Source: Streptomyces niveus
GTDB taxonomy: Bacteria; Actinomycetota; Actinomycetes; Streptomycetales; Streptomycetaceae
Length of the DNA: 64,000 nucleotides
Direction of reading: 5' to 3'
Assembly: GCF_002009175.1 (NCBI RefSeq)
Contig: NZ_CP018047.1
Location: forward strand, 248,001 to 312,000
The notes under the pieces were generated by a model. It saw only the letters and a list, made by a program, of their open reading frames with translations, did not search any database and was not told the origin of the DNA. Both the position numbers and the translations under genes were made by a program. Each line of letters starts with the position of its first letter. The stretch's first letter is position 1. Positions 54,859 through 62,542 of the stretch are shown here, one piece after another.

Positions 54859-56766
54859 ATGCAGCTGACAAAGAAACTCGCAGCTTCGTTGTTCTCTCCG
54901 ATCCCCATCTCCAGGGATCGCGCGATAGCCATCTCCGAGCGCCTTGCGGCCCTTTCCAGTCTGTCTTCCTCTCTGGAATATCTCAGTCAGCACCGGAATT
55001 TCGAACCCGGTGGGCTCAACGACTGGGAGATCATGAAGAAGACGCCGGAAAGCAGAGTCCCGGCGTTACAGAAGATGACGAACGCCGTGAGTGGCAGGAA
55101 GACCACGCTGGCCATCCACGCCTCACGTGTCGCGTGCAGCCTCGGAATGCTGCTGCCCGGCAACGGCAAATGGCGAGCGGCGGGCAATCTCTACCTGGGA
55201 GTCACGACGACGGTGCTGCAGGCCCGGCACCGTTACGGAACGGACGGCGCGGATCAGGTCGCCACCCAGGTCCAGGCGGTCACCGGACTGGCCCGGCTGG
55301 GGGTGAGCCCGCAGGTCAAGGACGCCCTGATGTGGTACCTGGCGATCCAGGCCAACATGTCCTACGCCGCGTCGGGCTGGGCGAAGATGGCCGGGACCAT
55401 GTGGCGCGACGGCTCGGCCCTGCCCGGTGTGATGCGTACCCGCACCTACGGCTGGGAGCGCGCCTACCGTCTGACGCAGCGTTATCCGCGTGCCAGCAAG
55501 ATCACGCAGCACAGCGTGCTGGCGATGGAATGCCTCTTCCCTGTGGTCTATCTGGCCGGCGGCAGGCTGACCCGGCCGATGATCGCGGCGGCGGGCAGTT
55601 TCCATGTCGCCAACGCGTTCGTCATGGGGCTGGGCAGGTTCATGACCGCGTTCCCCGCGATGCATCCCATGGTGGCCTACACGACCGCGCCGAAGTCGTT
55701 GCCCGTGGTCGCCGACCGGGACGACCGGATGGTCAAGACCGCGCTGGTGCTGCTGGCCGGCGGCGTCACCGCAGCGGGCGTCATGGCGACGCAGCGGCGC
55801 GCCCGTGCCGTGGCCGGGTGGCCGACGTCCCGCACCGTCACCACGCGGTACGGCAACGTGCTGACGTACGACACCGGCGGCCAGGACGACCCCGACCGTC
55901 CGGTCCTCGTCTTCAACCACGGTCTCGCCTCGACGACCGAGCACTTCGCGTGGATGGTCGAGCGGCTGGCGTTCGACCTGGGCTACGCCTCGGTGACCTA
56001 CTCCCGCGCGGGCTACGGCCCCAGCCGGCGGCTGAGGGAGACCCCCTACACCGTGCAGGAGTCCGTGGACGACCTGGAGGACCTGATCCGCGGGGCCCTG
56101 CCGGAGGACCGCAAGGTGGTGCTCGTCGGGCACTCCCTGGGCGCGGAGATGAACCGCCGGGCCGTGCGGCAGCTCGGTGACCGGGTGGCCGGCGTCGTCT
56201 ATCTCGACCCCACGCACCCCGCGCAGCTCGTACGTTCGGACAAGCAGCGCAAGGGCAGCGAGATCTTCACCGAGTCCCTGATGCTGATGAGCCGCTGGAC
56301 GAAGCTGGGGACAGGCGCCCTGCTCGGACGTCCCGACTGGGTGAACGACCTGCCCGCCGCCTACCGGAAGAAGGTCATGGCCCACTACGCCGACTCACGG
56401 CTGTGGGCGGCGGCGGCGCAGGAGTGGGAGGCCGTCCGCGAGGAGCTGGAGAACTACACCGGGACCCTGGAGCCGGTGCCCGTTCCCGGTCTGGTCGTCG
56501 CCGCGCAGCTGACGGTGGACACCGACCCCGAGCAGTTGCTGATGTACCACGACATCGCCCGCTCCCACGAGTCGGCGGACCAGCACGGCGAGGTCGTCGT
56601 GGTGGAGCGCGGTGGGCACGACTCGATCCTCACCGACCCGCGCCACACCCGGACCTCGACGGAGCTCGTCGCCGAGTTCGTACGGAACCACTGCACTCCC
56701 GCCACCCCGGCCGCCGTTCAGAAATCCGACGAGAACCCCTCCGGGAAGGTGGGCGACACCAAATGA
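54859..56766 (+). CDS. linH: LinH-like HTTM / alpha-beta hydrolase fusion
   Basis: A 635-aa membrane enzyme. Residues about 70-320 form a multi-helix HTTM-like domain (VTTTVLQARHRYGTDGADQV, then QANMSYAASGWAKMAGTMW, AMECLFPVVYLAGG, FMTAFPAMHP). From about residue 340 a soluble alpha/beta hydrolase follows, with nucleophile Ser426 in VGHSLGAEM and His587 in RGGHDSIL. Linaridin clusters encode CypH/LinH, a hydrolase-fold protein with a membrane part needed for maturation (dehydration/epimerisation) of the precursor, so this is the central maturase candidate. The start at 54859 follows GAAGCCCCAGGT. Its stop overlaps the next start (ATGA). Confidence 0.85.
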   Translation: MQLTKKLAASLFSPIPISRDRAIAISERLAALSSLSSSLEYLSQHRNFEPGGLNDWEIMKKTPESRVPALQKMTNAVSGRKTTLAIHASRVACSLGMLLPGNGKWRAAGNLYLGVTTTVLQARHRYGTDGADQVATQVQAVTGLARLGVSPQVKDALMWYLAIQANMSYAASGWAKMAGTMWRDGSALPGVMRTRTYGWERAYRLTQRYPRASKITQHSVLAMECLFPVVYLAGGRLTRPMIAAAGSFHVANAFVMGLGRFMTAFPAMHPMVAYTTAPKSLPVVADRDDRMVKTALVLLAGGVTAAGVMATQRRARAVAGWPTSRTVTTRYGNVLTYDTGGQDDPDRPVLVFNHGLASTTEHFAWMVERLAFDLGYASVTYSRAGYGPSRRLRETPYTVQESVDDLEDLIRGALPEDRKVVLVGHSLGAEMNRRAVRQLGDRVAGVVYLDPTHPAQLVRSDKQRKGSEIFTESLMLMSRWTKLGTGALLGRPDWVNDLPAAYRKKVMAHYADSRLWAAAAQEWEAVREELENYTGTLEPVPVPGLVVAAQLTVDTDPEQLLMYHDIARSHESADQHGEVVVVERGGHDSILTDPRHTRTSTELVAEFVRNHCTPATPAAVQKSDENPSGKVGDTK

Positions 56767-57341
56767 ACGCGACCTCACTCCTCAAGGACGCGTTCACCGG
56801 ACCGGGCTCCGTGACGCGTATCGCCGGCGCGACCCTGCTGGTGACGACCCTGGCCGCACAGCATCCGCACCCGGCCTTCGAACTCGCGCGGGAAAAGGAC
56901 GTGTTCTCGCTCGTACCGAACTGGAAGTTCTTCGCGCCCAATCCCGCGACGCACGACTTCCACTACCTCTACCGCACCCTGGACGAGGACCGGCAGACGT
57001 CCGCCTGGGTCGAGTTGGACCTCATCACCAACCGCAAGATGATCCAGGCTTTCTGGTTCTCCTCCCGCCGCCGGGAGAAAGCGGTGTTCGACATCTGCAC
57101 CGCCATTTTGAAGAGCATCCAGAAGGGCGACGATCCGACCAACTCGCCGCCCTTCCGCGTGCTGACCGAATTCATCAGGAAGCAGATCAGGGACGCGTCG
57201 GACGCCTCAGACGTCCGCGGATTCCAGTTCTCGGTGGTCCGGGCCCCCGGACACGACGACAGCGAGGACCCCGAAGTCCTCTACGTGTCGACCTATCTGC
57301 CGATGAAACCGGCCGGGCCGGCATTCCTCGGTGCCGCCTGA
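56763..57341 (+). CDS. linL: LinL-like HTTM partner protein
   Basis: A 192-aa protein with one N-terminal hydrophobic helix (about 15-32, SVTRIAGATLLVTTLAAQ) and a hydrophilic domain containing the signature NWKFFAPNPATHDFHYLYR. The FFAPNP motif resembles DUF5819-type proteins that often sit next to HTTM proteins. In linaridin clusters LinL is encoded directly after LinH and both are required for modification. The 4-base overlap with the LinH-like gene supports a complex of the two at the membrane. No catalytic residues can be named. Confidence 0.75.
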   Translation: MNATSLLKDAFTGPGSVTRIAGATLLVTTLAAQHPHPAFELAREKDVFSLVPNWKFFAPNPATHDFHYLYRTLDEDRQTSAWVELDLITNRKMIQAFWFSSRRREKAVFDICTAILKSIQKGDDPTNSPPFRVLTEFIRKQIRDASDASDVRGFQFSVVRAPGHDDSEDPEVLYVSTYLPMKPAGPAFLGAA

Positions 57342-57386
57342 CACGCACCCCGCCCGACGGTCCACCGAAACAGGATTGGAGCGCCC

Positions 57387-58145
57387 GTGACCATCGCGGA
57401 CATAGGCTACGGCAAACAGTTCGAGAACTGGTACGACCGCATTTTCCCGAACGACGCCGCGACGCTGACCACCGTCGAGGCCCTCGCGGGACATCACCCT
57501 GACCCGGCCCTGGGAACCCTGGAACTCGGCGTAGGCACCGGCCGGATCGCCCTGCCGCTGTCGCGCCGGGTCGGCCCGGTCACCGGCGTGGACTCCTCAC
57601 CGGAGATGCTCGCGGCGCTGGAGAAGAAGGCCGAGGAAGGCGACGACGTCACCGCGGAACTCGGTGACATCCGGACCTACGACGGCGGCCGTCAGTACGG
57701 TCTGGTCTACTGCGTCTGCTCCACGCTGGCGCTGGTCCTGGACCCGGCGGAACAGCGGGAGGCCATCGCCCGCGCCGCGGAACACCTGCTGCCGGGCGGC
57801 AGGTTGCTGGTCGAGACGCACAACCGGCCGGGGATCGTCGCCCAGCACGAGGGCCGGTCGCGCACCACGATCTTCGCGCCCTACCCCGAACCGAACACCG
57901 GCCTCCAGATGCACGGCACGCTCTTCATGGAGAACACCATCTGGCAGGTGTCCACCGTGTGGTTCGAGTCGGACGGCACCCACCGCATCGGCACCGAGGT
58001 CGCGCGTCTGCTCATCCCCGACGAGGTGGACGAGTACGCGCGGGCGGCCGGTCTGGTGCCCGAGGGCCACTACGGCGACTGGCAGGGCAGCGCGTACGTC
58101 CCCGAGGCGGGCCTGTTCGTGGCGTCGTACACCAAGCCGGCATGA
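57387..58145 (+). CDS. linM: LinM-like SAM-dependent methyltransferase
   Basis: A 252-aa class I methyltransferase. Motif I is LELGVGTGRIALPL, followed by TGVDSSPEML (acidic loop that binds the SAM ribose) and LLPGGRLLVETHN. The start is GTG 57387 with GGAGCG upstream. In cypemycin synthesis CypM adds two methyls to the amino-terminal Ala of the core. Both precursors here would expose Ala after cleavage at the PxxxTP motif, which fits the same reaction. It is coupled by a 4-base overlap to the ABC transporter gene. Confidence 0.88.
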   Translation: MTIADIGYGKQFENWYDRIFPNDAATLTTVEALAGHHPDPALGTLELGVGTGRIALPLSRRVGPVTGVDSSPEMLAALEKKAEEGDDVTAELGDIRTYDGGRQYGLVYCVCSTLALVLDPAEQREAIARAAEHLLPGGRLLVETHNRPGIVAQHEGRSRTTIFAPYPEPNTGLQMHGTLFMENTIWQVSTVWFESDGTHRIGTEVARLLIPDEVDEYARAAGLVPEGHYGDWQGSAYVPEAGLFVASYTKPA

Positions 58146-59884
58146 ACCTCCGGGAGATAGTCCGCCGCCACCGGGCCCTGCTGATCATCGGCATCGGCAT
58201 GGGCCTGGTCGGTGCGGCGGCCACGCTCGCCCAGCCCTGGATGCTGGGGCAGTTGATCGAAGCGGTCTCGCTGGACAAGTCGGTCGTCTGGCCCATCACC
58301 TTCATCGCCCTGTTCTTCATCACCGACGCGGCCATGAGCGCCGGCCACACCTATGTGATCGGCCGGGCCGGGGAGAGCATCGTCTTCGACGCCCGCCGGA
58401 TTCTCGGCGGCCGGCTGCTGCGCAGCCGGATACCGCACTTCGCGCGCCTGGAACACGGCGACATCTTCTCGCGCACCGTGTCCGACACCTCCATCGCCTG
58501 CCTGGTCATCGCGCAGGCGCTGGCGCAGATGGTCACGTCCGTCTTCATGCTGGTCGGCGGCATCGTCCTGATGGCCATGCTCGACTGGCTCCTGCTGCTC
58601 GCCACGGTCGGCTGTCTCGGCCTGGCCAGCGTCGTCGCCCTGCTGCTGGCCCGTCAGGTACGCGTCGCCGCCCTGAAGAACCGGGAGAACGTCGGCGCGT
58701 TCGGCTCGGGGCTCCAGCGGGTCCTTGGGGCGCTCACCACGGTGAAGGCGTCACGTGCCGAGGAGCGGGAGACCGAGGAGTTGGCGCGCCTGGCGGAGAA
58801 GGCCCGGCGCAGCGGTATCCGCGTCACCGGCTTCAGCGCGCTGCTCACCCCGACGATGAACGTCGGCACCCAGCTCTCGCTGGCGGTCGTCATCTCCTGG
58901 GGCATGGCTCGGGTGGCGACCGGGGACATGCCGCCGGCCGATCTCACCTCGTTCGTCATGTACCTGTTCTACCTGGTGTCGCCGCTGGTGATGCTCTTCA
59001 TGTCGATCGGTCAGGCCCAGCAGGGGCGCGCGGCGGTCCAGCGGGTGCTGGAGCTGGGCGCCATCCCGCAGGAGGAAGAGGAGGACCGCCACGACGGGGT
59101 CCCCGCCGAGCGCGACGCGCGGGAGAAGGCCGCGACAGCGCCGGCCGCGGTCCGTTTCGAGAATGTCAGCTTCGGCTACCACGCGGATGTGCCGGTCCTG
59201 CGGGACGTCTCGTTCTCCCTGCCGCGTAAGGGACTTACTGCTATCGTCGGTCCTTCCGGCGCCGGCAAGACGACCACGTTCCAACTGATCGAGAGGTTCC
59301 TTTCTCCTGACAGCGGAACGATCCGGATCGCGGGCCGTGACATCGCCGGTCTCCGTCTCGGGGAACTGCGGTCGCAGGTCGGCTATGTCGAGCAGGACGC
59401 GCCGATGATGCGCGGCACGATCCGCGAGAATCTGACATACGCGAATCCGTCGGCCGATGCCGCCGAGGTCGCCCGCGCGCTGCGGCTCGCCAGTCTCGAC
59501 GGCTTCGTCGGCGAGCTGCCGCAGGGTCTCGACACGGATCTCGGCGAGCGCGGGGCCGGGTTGTCCGGTGGACAGCGTCAACGGCTCGCCATCGCACGGA
59601 CGTTGTTGCAGCGGCCGGATGTGATCCTGCTGGACGAGGTCACCGCCCATCTGGACAGTGACACCGAGGCGGCGTTGCGCGACGCGATGCTCGAAGCCGC
59701 CGGGGAGTGCGCCGTGCTGGCCATCGCGCACCGGCTGTCCACCATCGTGCGGGCGGACCGGATCATCGTGATGGAGGAGGGCCGCGTCCGCGCGACCGGC
59801 ACCCATCGGGAGCTGATCGCGTCCGACGAGGTGTACCGGCGGCTCGCCCATCAGCAGTTCGGCGCCGAGGACGCCCTGATATGA
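58142..59884 (+). CDS. linT: LinT-like ABC exporter (TMD-NBD)
   Basis: A 580-aa half-transporter. Six transmembrane helices occupy about residues 10-300, and a nucleotide-binding domain about 345-575 has Walker A GPSGAGKTT, signature LSGGQRQRLAIAR, Walker B VILLDE and an AIAHRLSTI switch. There is no N-terminal peptidase C39 domain, so leader removal must be done by another protease. It should export the modified peptides as a homodimer. A linker of about 25 charged residues (EEEEDRHDG region) joins the two halves. The final four bases overlap the flavoprotein gene. Confidence 0.93.
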   Translation: MNLREIVRRHRALLIIGIGMGLVGAAATLAQPWMLGQLIEAVSLDKSVVWPITFIALFFITDAAMSAGHTYVIGRAGESIVFDARRILGGRLLRSRIPHFARLEHGDIFSRTVSDTSIACLVIAQALAQMVTSVFMLVGGIVLMAMLDWLLLLATVGCLGLASVVALLLARQVRVAALKNRENVGAFGSGLQRVLGALTTVKASRAEERETEELARLAEKARRSGIRVTGFSALLTPTMNVGTQLSLAVVISWGMARVATGDMPPADLTSFVMYLFYLVSPLVMLFMSIGQAQQGRAAVQRVLELGAIPQEEEEDRHDGVPAERDAREKAATAPAAVRFENVSFGYHADVPVLRDVSFSLPRKGLTAIVGPSGAGKTTTFQLIERFLSPDSGTIRIAGRDIAGLRLGELRSQVGYVEQDAPMMRGTIRENLTYANPSADAAEVARALRLASLDGFVGELPQGLDTDLGERGAGLSGGQRQRLAIARTLLQRPDVILLDEVTAHLDSDTEAALRDAMLEAAGECAVLAIAHRLSTIVRADRIIVMEEGRVRATGTHRELIASDEVYRRLAHQQFGAEDALI

Positions 59885-61365
59885 CGGGCGCCGATGTAGC
59901 GGTGGTCGGCAGCGGCCCCAACGGACTGGCCGCTGCCGTCACCTTGGCGCGCGCCGGGCTGACAGTGCACGTCCACGAGCAGGCCGCCACCATCGGTGGC
60001 GGCCTGCGCGGTGAGGCGTTGTTCGACTCCGGTGTGTGGCACGACGTCTGCGCGGCGGTCCACCCGATGGCCGCCGCCTCGTCCTTCTTCCGGGAGTTCG
60101 ACCTCGCGGCCCGCGGCGTCGCGCTGCTCCAGCCGCCGATCGCCTACGCGCATCCGCTGGACGGCGGCGACGCGGCCTTCGCCTACCGCGATCTCGCGCG
60201 GACGGCCGAACGTCTGGGTCCGGACGGGGAGACCTGGCGCCGACTGATGGAACCGCTGGTGCGGCGCTCGTCGGCCGTCACCGATCTCCTCCTGTCCGGT
60301 CAGCGCTCCCTGCCGCGCGACATGGTCGCTCCGCTCCAGCTCGGCTCCCGTGTGCTCGGAAACCTCCTGCGGACCAACGGCCTGCGCACCGAGGCAGCCC
60401 GGGCGCTGCTCACCGGCGTCGCGGCGCACGGTGTCGGCAGGCTGCCGAGCCTGCCCACCGCCGCCATCGCGATGCTGCTCGGACATCTGGCGCACGCGAG
60501 CGGCTGGCCGCTGCCCCAGGGGGGAAGCCGCCGTATCGCGGAGGTCATGGCCGACGACCTCCGGATGCACGGAGGGGTGCTCCACACCGGTCACCAGGTC
60601 ACCGACCTAGCGGAACTCGACGCCCGTGTGATCATGCTGGACACCACCCCGCACGGTCTGCTCGCGCTGGCCGGGGACCGGTTGCCCGCGCGCTACCACC
60701 GTGCCCTGAGCCGCTTCCGGTACGGTCCGGGCGCCGCGAAGGCCGACTTCCTGATCGAGGGGCCGATTCCCTGGTCCAACCCCGAGATGGGGCAGGCCGG
60801 CACCGTACATCTGGGCGGCAGACGTGCGGAGACCGTCGCCGCTGAGAACGCGGCCGTCCGGGGAGAGGCGAGCGAGGAACCGTTCGTGCTGCTGGTCGAC
60901 CCAGTGGTGACCGACCCCGGCCGCGCGTCGGGAGAGCGCCGGCCCGTGTGGGCCTACGCCCATGTGCCGAACGGCGACACCAGGGACCCGGTGCCGCTGA
61001 TCACCCGTCGTATCGAGCGGTACGCGCCCGGCTTCGCCGACACCGTTCTCGCCTCGCGCGGGGTGACGGCGGCCGACTACGAGTCGTACAACCCGAACTA
61101 TCCCGGTGGCGACATCGGCGCGGGGGCGCTCACTCTCCGGCAGTCCCTCCTGCGGCCGACGCCCGCGTGGAACCCCTATCGCACCCCGCTGCAAGGGGTG
61201 TATCTGTGCTCCGCCTCGACACCACCCGGACCCAGCGTGCACGGCATGTGCGGGCATCTCGCCGCACTCGCCGCGCTCAGACGGGAGTTCGGCATCACCG
61301 CGGTTCCTCATCTGGGGCCCCACGGCGGAGCAAGGACCGCCGAGAAGATCAGGAGAGAATCATGA
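59881..61365 (+). CDS. Phytoene-desaturase-like FAD oxidoreductase
   Basis: A 494-aa flavoprotein. The dinucleotide-binding motif VVGSGPNGLAAAVTLARAG is at the N terminus, and the C-terminal NYPGGDIGAGALTLRQ and SASTPPGPSVHGMCGH segments are typical of the phytoene desaturase/amine oxidase-like group. It lies inside the linaridin-like operon with 4-base overlaps on both sides, so it should act on the peptides. Flavoproteins of this kind have been noted in legonaridin-type linaridin clusters (recalled, moderate certainty). A possible role is oxidation or desaturation of side chains, perhaps offsetting the scarcity of Thr residues in the cores. Confidence 0.85.
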   Translation: MTGADVAVVGSGPNGLAAAVTLARAGLTVHVHEQAATIGGGLRGEALFDSGVWHDVCAAVHPMAAASSFFREFDLAARGVALLQPPIAYAHPLDGGDAAFAYRDLARTAERLGPDGETWRRLMEPLVRRSSAVTDLLLSGQRSLPRDMVAPLQLGSRVLGNLLRTNGLRTEAARALLTGVAAHGVGRLPSLPTAAIAMLLGHLAHASGWPLPQGGSRRIAEVMADDLRMHGGVLHTGHQVTDLAELDARVIMLDTTPHGLLALAGDRLPARYHRALSRFRYGPGAAKADFLIEGPIPWSNPEMGQAGTVHLGGRRAETVAAENAAVRGEASEEPFVLLVDPVVTDPGRASGERRPVWAYAHVPNGDTRDPVPLITRRIERYAPGFADTVLASRGVTAADYESYNPNYPGGDIGAGALTLRQSLLRPTPAWNPYRTPLQGVYLCSASTPPGPSVHGMCGHLAALAALRREFGITAVPHLGPHGGARTAEKIRRES

Positions 61366-62213
61366 GCACAGCCCATCCCCCCACCGCCGCCGAGGACTTC
61401 GCCGGCTACCTCCGTGCCTACCACGCCGACGCTTTCGACGGCACCGACCCCATCGACGAAGTCTGGTCGCGCTACCACCTGCCCGACGGCGAGCACCAGG
61501 TCAACGGCCGCAACCTGGACCGGAAGAAGATCCTCGACGGCATCCGCTCCCGGCGTTCCCTGGGCGCGCCGTACGAGCTCTACATCCACGAGGTGATCGT
61601 GGAGGGACGCACCGCCGCCGCCCGGTACACGATCGGGACGACGATGCTGTGGAAGGTGCAGAGCGCGACGCATGTGACGCTCTTCGCCGAGCTGGCGGAG
61701 GACGGAAGGGTGGCGAGCACCACCGGCTTCTCCTCCAGCCGGCCCGGCTGGTCCGGGCCGGGTGGTGAGGACCCCTTCGACGCGGCGGCCCGCCCCGCAC
61801 CCGGTACCGCCATCGCCCCGCCGCCCGCGGCCGGGGCCGAGCCCACGCCCGCCCAGGACCCCACGCACTATCTGCGGGCCTACTACACCGCGGGCTACGA
61901 CCCGGGAGTGCCCGTGGCCGAGGCCCACGACCACTTCCACACCCCGGACGCACTGCACCATGTCGGGGGCAAACTCATGCAGCGCTCCGCCGTGCTCAAG
62001 GCACTTGAGGAAGGGCGGAAGCACGGCCACAGCTACCCCGTGGAGGTGCACCGCTCACTGCGCGAGGGCAACCGCTTCGCGGCCCGGTACACCACCAGCC
62101 GGGACGGAAAGCCGTCACGGTCCCAGGAGATCCTGGCCTTCGGGGAGTTCGCCGACGACGGGCGCGTGAAGCTGGTCCGTTTCGTACTCGACCCGGGCTA
62201 CGGCGCGGCGTAA
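61362..62213 (+). CDS. Tandem SnoaL/NTF2-like protein
   Basis: A 283-aa protein built of two related NTF2-like halves. Half one (about 12-130) has YLRAYHADAFDGTDPIDEVW, HQVNGRNLDRKKILDGIRSR; half two (about 168-283) has YLRAYYTAGYDPGVPVAEAH, HHVGGKLMQRSAVLKALEEG and ARYTTSRDG. The shared YLRAY...HxVxGxxxxRxxxLxxI pattern shows an internal duplication, joined by a Pro/Ala linker. It is the last gene of the operon, coupled by ATGA to the flavoprotein. It may bind the hydrophobic peptide or assist a cyclisation or isomerisation; no catalytic residue can be named. Confidence 0.8.
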   Translation: MSTAHPPTAAEDFAGYLRAYHADAFDGTDPIDEVWSRYHLPDGEHQVNGRNLDRKKILDGIRSRRSLGAPYELYIHEVIVEGRTAAARYTIGTTMLWKVQSATHVTLFAELAEDGRVASTTGFSSSRPGWSGPGGEDPFDAAARPAPGTAIAPPPAAGAEPTPAQDPTHYLRAYYTAGYDPGVPVAEAHDHFHTPDALHHVGGKLMQRSAVLKALEEGRKHGHSYPVEVHRSLREGNRFAARYTTSRDGKPSRSQEILAFGEFADDGRVKLVRFVLDPGYGAA

Positions 62214-62281
62214 GGGGAACCGGCCCGGTCGGCGGGACACCCGCCGGAAGGACACTCCCTGTAGGGGCACCCGCTGTAGGG

Positions 62282-62317
62282 ACACCATGGCGCCGGGACA
62301 CCGGCGCCATGGTGTTT
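62282..62317. terminator. Bidirectional terminator between convergent operons
   Basis: A perfect 15-bp stem ACACCATGGCGCCGG with its complement at 62301-62315 and the loop GACA, followed by TTT on the plus strand. It lies between the stop of the tandem NTF2-like gene and the stop of the minus-strand MbtH gene and so ends both operons. Confidence 0.88.
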
Positions 62318-62323
62318 CGCGTA

Positions 62324-62542
62324 TCAGTGGGCGGAGCCGTCCGACGCCGCGATGAGGCTCTTCGGACGCAGGTCGGTCCAGGTGGTCTCGATGTGCGTCA
62401 GGCAGGCGGCGCGGCCGGCGGGACCGTAGGTACGCCTCCAGCCGGCCGGGACATCGGCGAACTGCGGCCAGAGGGAGTGCTGTCCCTCGTCATTGACCAG
62501 CACCAGAAAGATGCCACTCTCGTCGTCGAACGGGTTGGTCAT
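62324..62542 (-). CDS. Second MbtH-like protein
   Basis: A 72-aa MbtH-like protein with [23 protein letters not shown] and [10 protein letters not shown] signatures. It differs from the first MbtH in the middle ([20 protein letters not shown]). Its start overlaps the stop of the upstream NRPS gene (ATGA), so it serves that minus-strand synthetase rather than NRPS-1 to 3. It ends 7 bases from the shared terminator. Confidence 0.97.
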   Translation of the reverse strand: MTNPFDDESGIFLVLVNDEGQHSLWPQFADVPAGWRRTYGPAGRAACLTHIETTWTDLRPKSLIAASDGSAH

